DNA of 64,000 nucleotides from Methylonatrum kenyense (GCF_023195885.1 NZ_JALPKO010000001.1:186001-250000), one strand, 5' to 3'. Counted from the first letter of the stretch, positions 16,608 to 25,934 are shown. Numbers and translations: made by a program. The notes: a model not told the origin generated them from the letters alone.

Positions 16608-18965
16608 TCAATTGCGCAGCGGTTTGCCCGTGCGCAGCATGTGTTCAATACGATCCTGGGTCGCCGGCATCGCCGCCAGGGCGAGAAAGCCCTCAAGTTC
16701 CAGATCCATGAAATGGGTCTCCGGCAACAGACTGTCCGGGGCCACGTCACCACCGCAGATGGCGGTAGCGGAACGAGTCCCTATGGCGAGGTCGTGATCG
16801 CTCAGGCGACCCTGCTCATGCCCCAGCTCCAGTTCCTGAACCAGCTTGCGCAGCAGATCCCTGCCCTGGGCCCGGATCCGTCCGAAAGCCGGCGGCACGT
16901 AGCCGCTCTCGGCGGCAGCCCGCGCCTGCGTCTCCGCCACGTGCAGCAGTTCGTCCCGATGCGCGACAATCTGGCTGCATTCCGGCAGCAGACCCAGGTC
17001 CCGTGCCTCCAGCGCGCTGGTCGAACGCCGCGCCGCGGAGAGCGTGCGGAAATAGGCCTGCGCCACATCGGCCGGTCGGCGCCCCGGTCCGGCACGTTGG
17101 GCCCTTGCCGCGAGCATCGTGCAACCACGACCGGCGGGAATCACGCCCACGGCGGCTTCCACCAGCCCGATGTTGGCCTCCTGGTGGACCACCGCGCGAT
17201 CGCAGTGGAGGAGCAGTTCGCAGCCGCCCCCGAGTGCCATTCCGCGGACTGCGGCCACCACCGGAATACGGACATCACGGATAGCCTGGCCCGCCTGCTG
17301 GAAACCCCGGATAAATCGTTCGATGGCGGGCTGATCGCCGGCACGGGCGGCAGCGAGCACTGCCTTGAGGTCGGCACCAACGCTGAAGTGGCCGGACGGC
17401 TGCCAGATCACCAGGCCGCGATACTCCCGTTCCGCCCGTTCCAGCAGCTCCTGGATTCCGTCCAGCACGGCCTGCGAACAGCTGTTGCCCTTGCTGAGGA
17501 AGCTGAGAATCCCGACCTCCGGATCGCGGTGCCAGAGCCGCACCGCCGCGGTTTCGGCACAGACCGCGCCGCTCTGCGCGGCAGGCTCGCCACGGAGTCG
17601 CGACGGAAAGGCCTGGCGCCGGTACACCGGCAAGTCGGACCGGGCCCGCCAGCGGTTCTCCGACGCCGACCAGGAGCCCTCCGGGCCATGGACGGCTGAC
17701 ACCTGCCGCACCCAACCCGGTAGCTCGACGTCGGCGATACCTTCCTCATCCTCCCGCAGCCACTCTGCAACGGTCTGCCAGCCAATCGACTGCCAGATCT
17801 CGAAGGGGCCTTCTCTCCAGGCAAAGCCATTGCGCAACGCGCGGTCAACCTCGGCGGCGGAAGGCGCAATCTCGGCCAGGGTCCAGGCCGCATACAGGAA
17901 AAGTTCGCGATGAACGGCCCAGAGGAACCGGGCCTGGTCGTCCTCCATCTCCCGTAACCGGCGCCAGCGCTCCGCCGGCTCGGCGATGGCCAGGACCTCC
18001 TGCACCGCCGGCGAGACTTGCGCTGCCTGGGCTCGATAGTCGCCCAGCTCCGGATCGTACACCTCGATGCCGTCGGCGCCCTTGCGATAGACACCGGCAC
18101 CGGACTTGGCCCCCAGCCGTCCCTGGGCAATCAATTCATGGATCCAGTCCGGCAACTGCAGGCAGCGGACCCACGGATCGTGCTGCAGCCGGGGCACCGG
18201 CCCCTCCACCACATGCACCATGGTATCCAGTCCGACAACGTCGGCGGTGCGGTAGGTACCGGACTTCGGGCGCCCGATAAGGGGTCCGGTGAGGGCATCC
18301 ACCAGATCCGGGCTGAGGCCCAGTCGGCGCCCGTGCCAGACCGAGGCCATCAGGGAGAAAAGCCCCACCCGGTTACCAATGAAGTTGGGAGTGTCGTTCG
18401 CACGCACCACATCCTTGCCCAGCACCGAGGTCAGGAAGGTTTCCAGCCCGTCCAGCACGGAGCCGTCGGTGGCGGACCCCGGAATGAGCTCCACCAATGC
18501 CATGTAGCGGGGCGGATTAAAGAAATGCACGCCGCAGAAACGGTTGCGGACCATCTCCGGCAGATGCGTGGCGAGCCCGTCGATGGAGAGCCCCGACGTG
18601 TTGCTGGCAAACAGCGCATGATCGGCCAGGTGCGGCACCACACGCTGGTAGAGCGCCGCCTTCAGGTCATCCCGCTCGGCGATGGCCTCGATCACCAGGT
18701 CACAGCCCGCCAGCAACGGCAACCCCGTATCGTAGCTGGCGGCATGGATGCGGTCGGCACACCCGGCAGTCGCCAGGGGTGCCGGTCGCATGCCGGCCAA
18801 CTGCTGAACCGCTTCGCGGGCCCGGGCATCAGGATCATTGCCCTCGGCAGGCAGTTCCAGGAGCACGGTATCCAGCCCGCAGTTGGCACAGTGGGCGGCG
18901 ATCTGGGCACCCATCACGCCGGCACCCAGAACGGCGACGCGCCGGATCGGCAAAGTGTTCTGCAT
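16608..18965 (-). CDS. 3-hydroxyacyl-CoA dehydrogenase / enoyl-CoA hydratase (FadN-like domain order)
   Basis: A 785-residue bifunctional beta-oxidation enzyme. The dehydrogenase is N-terminal (GAGVMGAQIA at about 14-23; catalytic pair His147 and Glu159 in GVHFFNPPRYM...E) and the hydratase C-terminal (about 470-680, with GGGCELLLHCD and GLVEAAVGVIPAGRG, keeping both catalytic glutamates). This order is the reverse of FadB/FadJ and matches Bacillus FadN. The start at 18965 follows GGAGGAAG. It lies directly ahead of fadE. No thiolase (FadA/FadI) is in the window, so the final cleavage must be encoded elsewhere. Confidence 0.9.
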   Translation of the reverse strand: MQNTLPIRRVAVLGAGVMGAQIAAHCANCGLDTVLLELPAEGNDPDARAREAVQQLAGMRPAPLATAGCADRIHAASYDTGLPLLAGCDLVIEAIAERDDLKAALYQRVVPHLADHALFASNTSGLSIDGLATHLPEMVRNRFCGVHFFNPPRYMALVELIPGSATDGSVLDGLETFLTSVLGKDVVRANDTPNFIGNRVGLFSLMASVWHGRRLGLSPDLVDALTGPLIGRPKSGTYRTADVVGLDTMVHVVEGPVPRLQHDPWVRCLQLPDWIHELIAQGRLGAKSGAGVYRKGADGIEVYDPELGDYRAQAAQVSPAVQEVLAIAEPAERWRRLREMEDDQARFLWAVHRELFLYAAWTLAEIAPSAAEVDRALRNGFAWREGPFEIWQSIGWQTVAEWLREDEEGIADVELPGWVRQVSAVHGPEGSWSASENRWRARSDLPVYRRQAFPSRLRGEPAAQSGAVCAETAAVRLWHRDPEVGILSFLSKGNSCSQAVLDGIQELLERAEREYRGLVIWQPSGHFSVGADLKAVLAAARAGDQPAIERFIRGFQQAGQAIRDVRIPVVAAVRGMALGGGCELLLHCDRAVVHQEANIGLVEAAVGVIPAGRGCTMLAARAQRAGPGRRPADVAQAYFRTLSAARRSTSALEARDLGLLPECSQIVAHRDELLHVAETQARAAAESGYVPPAFGRIRAQGRDLLRKLVQELELGHEQGRLSDHDLAIGTRSATAICGGDVAPDSLLPETHFMDLELEGFLALAAMPATQDRIEHMLRTGKPLRN

Positions 18966-19079
18966 TCTTCCTCCAGTCGATCAAGCCGACGGGCTCAGCC
19001 CCGCCGGCGGGAAAAGAACGACGCCGGACGGAGGGAGAAATCGGACAAGGCGGCCTCCGGCAGGGCGTCGGCAGGCCGG

Positions 19080-20675
19080 TCAGAGCCCCAGGGAACCGGG
19101 GTTCATTCGACCTTCGGGATCCACCAGGCGTTTCACACCCTGCAGCAGTTCCCAGGTCTCGTTGCTGGCCATGACATCGCGGAACGGGTAGTACTTGCCG
19201 ATCTGCAGATGGCAGGCCCCATGCTGGTCGAAAAGATCGCGCAATTCAGCGCGCAGGCGCAGCACGACCTGACGCGTGTCCAGATCCTCCGGGATATCCT
19301 TCCACTTCGCACGGAATTCCGGCTCGATCAGGTCCAGTCGAAAGTCGCCCAGGCGGTCGAACCAGTAGAAGCTGGGCTCGATCACGAACTCCGAACCGGA
19401 GAACGCGGTAAGGTAGGAAGTCTTGATGCCGTGGCGCTCCATCAGTGCCTGGTTGTCACGAATGAATTGCTCGGTAGCCTCGGCGGCCTGCCGAGCCCGG
19501 GACAGCGGGAAAAAACCGTGTACCGGGAGCCAGATCTCGCCCTTCGCGCCCAGCAGAATGGTGCGCACGCCGTTGAACGGCTCGGCCCGAAAGGCTACCG
19601 GAATGGAATGGTCGATCTCGCGGCCGCCGGCCGCCTCGCAGAGCTCGAAGGCCGCCCTCTGGCCACTGCGGGCCGCAGCGGCATCAATACCGTCGAAGGT
19701 CATGTGCAGGGAGTAATTGACCTTGCTCAGGACCTTGCGGCCCGAGACCGCCACCTTCAGCGAGTTCACCAGACCCTTGACCCCACCGCTGGTGGCGATC
19801 TTGCCCAGCATCTTCATCCCCTCCCCCAGGGTGAAGCCCATGTCCTCGAAACTGCTGTTGTAGTACGGGTCGAAGCCGTAGCATTCGGAGGCGATCCGCA
19901 GCCGTGCAATGTCCGTCTGGGCCTTGAGCATGGCGTCCAAGCTCTCGAAGCCGAAGGACAGATATTCCGTGGCCCGGGGGCTGGGGATCAGGCGCAGCGT
20001 AGCCACGGCCTTGAAGCCGAAGGCACCGGTGTCTGCGGTGAACAGGCCGGTGAGATCAGGACCGAAGTGTCGATAGAAGCCGTTACTGTGCTTCTGGGCA
20101 CCGGACCCCGTCTGCACCAGACGACCGTCGGCCATCACCACCTGCAGGCCCAGGCAACTCTCCGCCGCCGTGTTGTAGAGACCGGACCCCAGGAACAGGC
20201 TGTTCTGGGACAGGGCGCCGCCCACGGTGGCATACATCCCGGACAGCGGGCCGTAATAAGGCGTCCGCACGCCCTGCTCCTGCAGCGCCTCGTAGAGCTG
20301 CTTCCAGGTGCACCCGCATTCCACCGTGACGTACATGTCATCGGCATTGATTTCCAGGATCCGGTTCATGCGTCGCATGTCCACCAGCACCGAACGACCC
20401 TGCTCCGGCACGTAGCCCCTGGTGTAGGACATGCCGCCTCCGCGCGGCACTACAGGCACCCCGGCCTCGGCGCACAGCCGAACCGCATCCGACAGCTCCT
20501 CCGTGGAGCCCGGTCGGATCACGCAATCGGCCAACTCACCGGGCTGGAAACTCAAATCCGTGGAGAAATAGCGACGTTCCTCATCGCCGGTCAGCACATG
20601 CTCCGCGCCCAAGCGCTCGGCCAGCCGCGCCGGGAGGGCGGCAACGCCCTCCCGGGATTCCATCTGACTGCTCAT
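19080..20675 (-). CDS. FAD-linked oxidase (VAO/GlcD superfamily)
   Basis: A 531-residue flavoprotein with an N-terminal PCMH-type FAD-binding domain (about 40-220, with VVPRGGGMSYTRGY and GPLSGMYATVGGALSQN) and a C-terminal FAD-oxidase domain ending RLVDPEGRMNPGSLGL, which is typical of D-lactate/glycolate-dehydrogenase-like and vanillyl-alcohol-oxidase-like enzymes. No signal peptide is seen, so it is probably cytoplasmic. The start at ATG 20675 avoids a long Arg-rich extension and lies 13 bases after the methyltransferase stop. It may oxidise an alcohol or hydroxy acid in the pathway; the substrate is not predictable. Confidence 0.85.
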   Translation of the reverse strand: MSSQMESREGVAALPARLAERLGAEHVLTGDEERRYFSTDLSFQPGELADCVIRPGSTEELSDAVRLCAEAGVPVVPRGGGMSYTRGYVPEQGRSVLVDMRRMNRILEINADDMYVTVECGCTWKQLYEALQEQGVRTPYYGPLSGMYATVGGALSQNSLFLGSGLYNTAAESCLGLQVVMADGRLVQTGSGAQKHSNGFYRHFGPDLTGLFTADTGAFGFKAVATLRLIPSPRATEYLSFGFESLDAMLKAQTDIARLRIASECYGFDPYYNSSFEDMGFTLGEGMKMLGKIATSGGVKGLVNSLKVAVSGRKVLSKVNYSLHMTFDGIDAAAARSGQRAAFELCEAAGGREIDHSIPVAFRAEPFNGVRTILLGAKGEIWLPVHGFFPLSRARQAAEATEQFIRDNQALMERHGIKTSYLTAFSGSEFVIEPSFYWFDRLGDFRLDLIEPEFRAKWKDIPEDLDTRQVVLRLRAELRDLFDQHGACHLQIGKYYPFRDVMASNETWELLQGVKRLVDPEGRMNPGSLGL

Positions 20676-20688
20676 CGCGGCCCGCCCT

Positions 20689-21849
20689 CTACTTGGTGGC
20701 GGCGAACAGGAACCACTCGCCGGAGCCGGCAAAGTCGCCCCCCTGGTGCAGCGTGGTCCGTGCCTTGGCCTTCTCGCCGAGGGCACTGGGCACCATCTTG
20801 GTGATCACCTTGTCCCCGTCGAAGCCCACACTCTCCGCCAGACGGTTGTAATCAACGCTGTGGGACGCCCGCCAGAACGGCTCATTGTTGTTGAACGTAT
20901 CCCAATCCAGCATGAAGGCATCATAGGGGTGCATGCCCTCGTAGGGCTTCGCTTCCACATGCACCATCATGCCGCCCGGCTTCAGCAGCCGGTGACATTC
21001 CTCCAGAATGTTCCGTAGCGCCTGGGACGAGGTCTCGTGGAACAGGATGTGGGAGACGATCAGGTCGAAGCTTTCGTCCTCGAAGTTCGTCCGCTCCGCA
21101 TTCTGCTGGGAGAAATGCACCTTCTTGCCCAGGGCCTCGGCACGGGCATGCGCATAGCGCAGCACCGGCGCACCAACGTCGATGGCGTGGACCTCCGCAT
21201 CCGGATAGGCGTCAACCCAGGGCATGGTGCTGTGGCCGACGGTACAACCCATGTCCAGAATACGCCTGGGCTGGAAAGCCGCCTGCTCGTTCTTCATCCA
21301 GAGCACCGGCGTCTGGCCCATGTCGTCGTTGAGCTCACCCAGTCGACCCATGGCATAGATGTGCACGGCGCGGTCATAGGTGGCACCGGCGGTGACATCA
21401 TCCTCGGCGAAATCCGTGTGGTAACCGCCCGGCATGCAGTGGATGTCCACTGCCTTGTGGTAACGCGGAATCTCCAGGGAAGGGTCCAGGGTCAGGGAAC
21501 CACCGGCCTTGCCACTCAGCGCGCGGGCACCGTCAATCAACTCGTCCCGCTGCCGGTCCACGGCACTGGAAACCGCATCCCACATCATTTCCTGACTGGT
21601 CCGCTGCAGCGAGCTCCACATCTGGTAGTAAGGCTGGCGCGCCATCGCCTTGCCCACCTCACGGTGGTCCTTCGGCTTGCGACCGTGCTCCTTCTCGAAT
21701 TCCGGCTCGGCGCGGGTGTCATAAATAGCCCGGTTGCCGGGAGACACACGGGACGCGAGATGAATCTTGAAACTGCGGACGAATTCCTGGCGCGCCAGTT
21801 CATCGTGATTGGCCTGCGGCAGAATGCCGTGCTGTGTTTGCGTGGACAT
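20689..21849 (-). CDS. SAM-dependent methyltransferase (class I) with long N-terminal region
   Basis: A 386-residue protein with a class I methyltransferase domain from about 195. Motif I is ILDMGCTVGHS (about 197-207), the acidic loop is VHAIDVG, and motif IV-like DLIVSHILFHET and LKPGGMMVHVE follow. The first roughly 190 residues are helical and charged and show no known domain. AGGAGGAAG precedes the ATG. It sits between the small protein at 22230 and the FAD oxidase, in one run of genes. A methyltransferase is unusual in a degradative operon, and its acceptor is unknown. Confidence 0.82.
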   Translation of the reverse strand: MSTQTQHGILPQANHDELARQEFVRSFKIHLASRVSPGNRAIYDTRAEPEFEKEHGRKPKDHREVGKAMARQPYYQMWSSLQRTSQEMMWDAVSSAVDRQRDELIDGARALSGKAGGSLTLDPSLEIPRYHKAVDIHCMPGGYHTDFAEDDVTAGATYDRAVHIYAMGRLGELNDDMGQTPVLWMKNEQAAFQPRRILDMGCTVGHSTMPWVDAYPDAEVHAIDVGAPVLRYAHARAEALGKKVHFSQQNAERTNFEDESFDLIVSHILFHETSSQALRNILEECHRLLKPGGMMVHVEAKPYEGMHPYDAFMLDWDTFNNNEPFWRASHSVDYNRLAESVGFDGDKVITKMVPSALGEKAKARTTLHQGGDFAGSGEWFLFAATK

Positions 21850-21876
21850 GGTTCTTCCTCCTACGGAATCGAACGT

Positions 21877-22230
21877 TCAGGTCAGCTTTTCACTCAGCTC
21901 TTTCTGGTGTTCCTTCACCGTATCCTCATACTGCTGGCGGGACTCACCGGAGGCCTCGGATTCCAGCTCGTGGTGCACCACCCGCAGCACGCGTTCCAGA
22001 TATTCTGACCGCCAGGCCTGCCGTTCTTCTTCAACGGCATCATCCGGCCGGTACGCCTCGATATCGTCCCGGGTCAGCACACCGCGGCTGTCCAGCAGAC
22101 GCTCCATGGTGTCCAGCCGGTCCCGCAGCACCGACACCTCGCCGGCCACCGCCATGATGATGGCCAGCACACGATCAACTTCCGGATTCTCGAAAAAATT
22201 CGGGCGCTTGCCCTTGGCCTTGCGTGACAT
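21877..22230 (-). CDS. Small charged, helical protein of unknown function
   Basis: A 117-residue protein from ATG 22230, preceded by GAGAGGGGAGA. Its basic N-terminus (SRKAKGKRP) is followed by a hydrophobic stretch (VLAIIMAVAGEVSVL, about 22-36) with heptad character continuing into LRDRLDTMERLL, and then acidic helices to the end. This suggests an oligomerising coiled coil rather than an enzyme. No family is recognised. It is the first gene before the methyltransferase (27-base gap), behind a candidate sigma-54 promoter at 22317-22332. A longer in-frame reading from 22434 has no support. Confidence 0.65.
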   Translation of the reverse strand: MSRKAKGKRPNFFENPEVDRVLAIIMAVAGEVSVLRDRLDTMERLLDSRGVLTRDDIEAYRPDDAVEEERQAWRSEYLERVLRVVHHELESEASGESRQQYEDTVKEHQKELSEKLT

Positions 22231-22316
22231 CTGTCGTTCTCCCCTCTCTCGCGTCAATCGCGCGCATGACACGCTTGTGTTGCTTGCACGCGTGTTTGTC
22301 GTTCTAGCCCGGGAAT

Positions 22317-22332
22317 CGCAAGGAACGTGCCG
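22317..22332 (-). promoter_or_regulatory. Candidate sigma-54 promoter for the 22230-14097 operon
   Basis: On the minus strand CGGCAC-GTTCC-TTGCG keeps the invariant GG and GC of the -24/-12 elements with correct spacing, but the outer bases differ from TGGCAC/TTGCW. It lies about 85 bases before the start at 22230. An imperfect repeat (GTTTCA-GCGT-TGTGAC, 22449-22464) lies about 117 bases further upstream. Confidence 0.4.
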
Positions 22333-22451
22333 CCCCGCCCAGGACCCGACGAAGAATCGCAACCCATTGTGATAATTTGTTTTTTCCCTTTTCCATTGCG
22401 CCGCACGGAAGCCAACCTGGCGAACGGGTTGCAAGCACTAAACCCCCGGTT

Positions 22452-23267
22452 TCAGCGTTGTGACACCGCTTCACGCTGTCGGGCACCGTTCTGGCCCAGG
22501 AACGCCTCGTAGGCCCGGGCACTGCTGGAAGCGTCCAGATCCGGTTCGAAGTTGGCTCCCTGCACCACCTCCAGCAGCGCATCCGGACGCGCTTCGGCGG
22601 CCCGCTGAAAATAGGGCCAGAGCACGTCGTCCCGGGCGCAAAGCAAGAGCATCGGGCATGTGACCTGCTCGAGAAATGCCGGGAAATCCTGTTCCCAGAC
22701 CGCAGCGTATGCCTGCACCCGGCCATGCCAGGCGCGCAAAGTGTCCACCACCTCGCGGTGATGGAGATCGAGGGCCTTGTTCGCGCCCAGCCCGGCCAGA
22801 TAGTCCCAGGTGGCTTTCAGGTAGGCGCCGTCTGCATCCGGCGCGAAAGGCGTCGAGAAGTGCGGGCGAAACTGATCCCTCTCATCCTGCGTCAGCTGCG
22901 GTGGGCCGAACATGGTCAGGCTGAGCACCCGGCCGGGCATTGCCGCAGCCATCTCCACGGCAATACACGATCCGGTGTGGTGTCCACACAGGTGAAACTC
23001 GCGAACACCCAGGGCATCCAGCGCCTCGGTCATGACCTGCGCGTAATAGCCAATGTCCGGGACGTCTTCCGGATCATAGGAGCCACCAAAGCCCGGCGTG
23101 TCCGGCGCAATACAGCGACGCCCCTCCATGATGGTCATCATCCCTTTCCACATGGCCGAGGAACTGGCGGTCTGGTGCAGGAACACGACCGGCGGACCAG
23201 CTCCCTGGGTGGACCGATAATGTACCTGCCCCTCGGCGGTATCCACGTATCCTTTGCGAATTTGCAT
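22452..23267 (-). CDS. Alpha/beta-hydrolase-fold protein lacking the usual triad
   Basis: A 271-residue alpha/beta-hydrolase-fold protein from ATG 23267 (GGAGAG eight bases upstream). Fold motifs include VVFLHQTASSSAMW (oxyanion region) and APDTPGFGGS. The nucleophile elbow reads Gly95-His-His97-Thr-Gly99, with His where Ser, Asp or Cys should be. The C-terminal His is also absent (QGANFEPD instead of a GxGH motif), while the acid-loop Asp (ARDDVLWPY) remains. It shares length and most motifs with the protein at 39134, so the two are paralogues. It may be a lyase, a binding protein or an unusual hydrolase. A strong sigma-54 promoter lies upstream. Confidence 0.85.
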   Translation of the reverse strand: MQIRKGYVDTAEGQVHYRSTQGAGPPVVFLHQTASSSAMWKGMMTIMEGRRCIAPDTPGFGGSYDPEDVPDIGYYAQVMTEALDALGVREFHLCGHHTGSCIAVEMAAAMPGRVLSLTMFGPPQLTQDERDQFRPHFSTPFAPDADGAYLKATWDYLAGLGANKALDLHHREVVDTLRAWHGRVQAYAAVWEQDFPAFLEQVTCPMLLLCARDDVLWPYFQRAAEARPDALLEVVQGANFEPDLDASSSARAYEAFLGQNGARQREAVSQR

Positions 23268-23420
23268 GCCATTGCTCTCCGTTGCGGGGACGCCGCCAGA
23301 CCCGCGATCCCGGGCGGCGGCACCCTTACCCGCATCTCCCGATCCGTGCCGCACCCGCTACCAGGCGCGAGCGACACCGTTCACATGCCAGGCCGTCTGG
23401 CCCGATCCTGGCCCGTATGC

Positions 23421-23436
23421 AGCAATGCCTGTGCCA
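23421..23436 (-). promoter_or_regulatory. Sigma-54 promoter driving the hydrolase-fold gene at 23267
   Basis: On the minus strand TGGCAC-AGGCA-TTGCT is an exact match to the -24/-12 consensus TGGCAC-N5-TTGCW. It predicts a leader of about 140 bases before ATG 23267. It faces away from a second sigma-54 promoter at 23697, and the two share the repeat region at 23559-23596. Confidence 0.75.
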
Positions 23437-23558
23437 GACTGCGTTTCGCTTTCGAAAACCGCGGCCGCTGACATCAATGCAACCCGCACCGGCATATCCA
23501 TGGCGGCTCCCATCGCGTTCCGCCCCTGGATCCGCAAACGACTCGGCAGTGACGCGCT

Positions 23559-23596
23559 GTTTCCTCGCGGAACGCCCGTGGTTTCAGGGGTGAAAC
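23559..23596. promoter_or_regulatory. Tandem palindromes, candidate enhancer (UAS) between divergent sigma-54 promoters
   Basis: GTTTCA-GGGG-TGAAAC (23581-23596) is a perfect 6-bp inverted repeat. A degenerate copy, GTTTCC-TCGC-GGAACG, starts 22 bases earlier (23559-23574), exactly two helical turns. The pair lies about 100 bases upstream of one -24 element and about 125 upstream of the other, a typical position for a sigma-54 activator. Confidence 0.6.
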
Positions 23597-23696
23597 AGCT
23601 ACGATTCCATTACGGCAACCCGGCTCGGACCAGGTGAGCCCCGAGCGCCCGCTGCTGCAACGATACTGCCGATGACTGACCGCACGGCCCGAAGAC

Positions 23697-23712
23697 TGGC
23701 ATCGGGGTTGCA
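23697..23712 (+). promoter_or_regulatory. Sigma-54 promoter driving the flavoprotein operon at 23781
   Basis: TGGCAT-CGGGG-TTGCA matches the -24/-12 consensus with a single change (C to T at the last base of the -24 box). It predicts a start near 23723 and a leader of about 58 bases. Confidence 0.75.
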
Positions 23713-23780
23713 ACTCGTTTCGGGTCAGCCGTCGACGGCAGAATCGACGGCACACACAGCACGGAGAGAGGATTCGAAGA

Positions 23781-25913
23781 ATGAGTGACAGCAAGCCCGG
23801 CCTGGAAAAATACCCCCACCTGCTTTCACCGCTGAAGATCGGTGGCTTCACCGTTCGCAACCGGCTCATGCAGACCGCACACGCCAAGGGCTATCATTCT
23901 AGGGATGGTCTGACCAACAATCGGGACATCTACTATCAGGCGGCGCGTGCCCAGGGAGGTTGCGGCTTGCTGGTGACCGGTGGACGCCACGTTCACCCGA
24001 CCTCCACCGGCCCCGGCCGCACACTAGTGCGCGGCAACCGCCACGAAAATATCGAGCGGGACTCCGAAATGGCTCGGGCGGTGCATGCCTTCGGCGGCCG
24101 AATCGTTGCCCAGATCATGCATTTTGGCCCACAGGGCCGCTCCGGCGCACTCGATGACTACCGGGTACTCTGGGCACCGTCGGCTATGAAGTCCCCGGCC
24201 TACAACGAATGCTCCAAGGAGATTACCAAGGCGGAGATGGACGAGGTGTCGGCGCATTTCGCGCAGGCTGCCATCAACGCCAAGGCCGCCGGCCTGGATG
24301 GCGTGGAACTGCATTACTCCCACGGCTATCTGCACCAGCAATTCCTGTCCTTCGTCTACAACAAGCGGACCGACGAGTACGGCGGCAGCCTCGAGAACAT
24401 CGTGCGCTTCCCGATTGAGACAATCGAGGCGGTACGCAAGGCCGTGGGACCGGAGTTCACGGTGGGCATCCGGGTGTCCATGGACGAGTGCACGGTGGAC
24501 GGCATGCAAGCCGACCAGGCCATAGAGATGACCAAGCTGATGGTGGCCACGGGCATGGTCGACTACGTGAGCGCCACCGCCGGCACCTATGCCGCCCATG
24601 CCGACCAGATCCCCCCTGGCGATTATGAAGAGAACTGGCTGGTGGAACGCGGCGCGAAAATGCGCGCCGCGATCCGTTCCGTACGGGACATCCCCATGTT
24701 CATCGTCGGTCACATCGTGGACCCGGCCAGGGCCGAGGAGCTGGTGGAAGCCGGAGCCGCGGACATGATCGCCATGACCCGCACCCAGATCGCGGACCCG
24801 GAGTTTGCCAACAAGCTTCTGCAAGGCCGCGAGGACGAAATCAACAACTGCATCCGTTGCAACCAGGCCTGTATCGCCAGGCTGATGGTCGGCAATGCCA
24901 TTTCCTGCGTGGTGAACCCCGCGGCCGGCCGTGAGCAGCGCTTCGGGCCCCATACGCTGGAGCCGGCGGGCCGATCGGCCCACTGGCTAGTCGTGGGCGG
25001 CGGGCCTGCCGGCATGAAGGCGGCCCTGGCCCTGCGACAGCGTGGCCACCGCGTGACCCTGCTGGAGAAATCCGAGCGCCTCGGCGGCCAGGTCAACCTG
25101 GCGGCAATGCTACCGCGGCGGCAGAAGTTCGCCTTCGTCACGGAGGACCTGGAACGACAGATCCGCAAGGCCGGAGTCGAGGTACGCCTCAATACGCCCG
25201 CCGATGCCGAGACCGTGAAGGCCTTCGGTGCCGACGGCGTGCTGCTGGCCACCGGATCCGTCCCCCTGAAAACGGGCTTCACCTCCACCCGGCCGGCGGT
25301 GGACGTCGTGCCCGGCATGGACCAGCAAAACGTGCTTAGCGTGCCGGAAGTGCTGCAGGACTCCTCGGCCGTGGGCAAGCGGGTGGTGCTGTTCGACGAG
25401 GATGGTGGCCGCTACGCCCTCGGAACCGCCGAGTACCTGTTGGACCGTGGCCACAGCGTGCATCTGGTGAGTCGCTTCAACGCCCTTTCTCCCAATCTGG
25501 CCCTGACCCTGGACTTGCCGGTGAACTACCAGCATGTGTTTCGCAAGGGCCTGGAGTACACGATCAACTCCTGGGTGCGGCGCGTGGAAGGTGAAAAGGC
25601 GCAGTTGTTCAATCTTTTCACCGATCAGGACAGTGAAGTCCTGGAGGCTGACACCTTCATCATCGCCGCCGGGCACGAAGCGGACGACGCCCTGTTCCGG
25701 GAGCTGGACGGTCAGGTGGAGAATCTGCACCGGATCGGCGACTGCCTGCTGCCCCGTCAGCTCCAGGATGTGATTTACGAAGGCATGCTGGCAGGGCGCG
25801 AATTGTTCGATCACTCGCGCTACATCGAGCAGGGCGAACTGGAGGAATTCGACGATTCCTGGGAACGGGCCATGCTCGGTACAACGACGGCACCGCCCGC
25901 CATGAAGGGCTGA
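23781..25913 (+). CDS. Two-domain OYE/dienoyl-CoA-reductase-like Fe-S flavoprotein
   Basis: A 710-residue oxidoreductase expected to bind FMN, FAD and one [4Fe-4S] cluster. The TIM barrel covers about 10-350, with H-Y-S-H and Tyr in HGYLHQQFLS. Cluster ligands are Cys357-x2-Cys360-x3-Cys364-x11-Cys376, the full DCR pattern. The NAD(P)/FAD domain starts at GGGPAGMKAA (about 406). Relatives include 2,4-dienoyl-CoA reductase, N-methylproline demethylase and trimethylamine dehydrogenase, so it could reduce a conjugated C=C or oxidise an N-methyl group. It is the first gene of the operon 23781-28358 behind a sigma-54 promoter and is paired with a close paralogue at 25988. Confidence 0.88.
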   Translation: MSDSKPGLEKYPHLLSPLKIGGFTVRNRLMQTAHAKGYHSRDGLTNNRDIYYQAARAQGGCGLLVTGGRHVHPTSTGPGRTLVRGNRHENIERDSEMARAVHAFGGRIVAQIMHFGPQGRSGALDDYRVLWAPSAMKSPAYNECSKEITKAEMDEVSAHFAQAAINAKAAGLDGVELHYSHGYLHQQFLSFVYNKRTDEYGGSLENIVRFPIETIEAVRKAVGPEFTVGIRVSMDECTVDGMQADQAIEMTKLMVATGMVDYVSATAGTYAAHADQIPPGDYEENWLVERGAKMRAAIRSVRDIPMFIVGHIVDPARAEELVEAGAADMIAMTRTQIADPEFANKLLQGREDEINNCIRCNQACIARLMVGNAISCVVNPAAGREQRFGPHTLEPAGRSAHWLVVGGGPAGMKAALALRQRGHRVTLLEKSERLGGQVNLAAMLPRRQKFAFVTEDLERQIRKAGVEVRLNTPADAETVKAFGADGVLLATGSVPLKTGFTSTRPAVDVVPGMDQQNVLSVPEVLQDSSAVGKRVVLFDEDGGRYALGTAEYLLDRGHSVHLVSRFNALSPNLALTLDLPVNYQHVFRKGLEYTINSWVRRVEGEKAQLFNLFTDQDSEVLEADTFIIAAGHEADDALFRELDGQVENLHRIGDCLLPRQLQDVIYEGMLAGRELFDHSRYIEQGELEEFDDSWERAMLGTTTAPPAMKG

Positions 25914-25934
25914 GCCAGAACAGGAACGCTATCC

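Noticed and set aside
18018-20804. A 928-codon open frame on the plus strand
   Set aside because: It is antisense to the FadN-type and FAD-oxidase genes, has His/Gly/Arg-rich low-complexity translation and no ribosome site. It is an artefact of high GC third positions.
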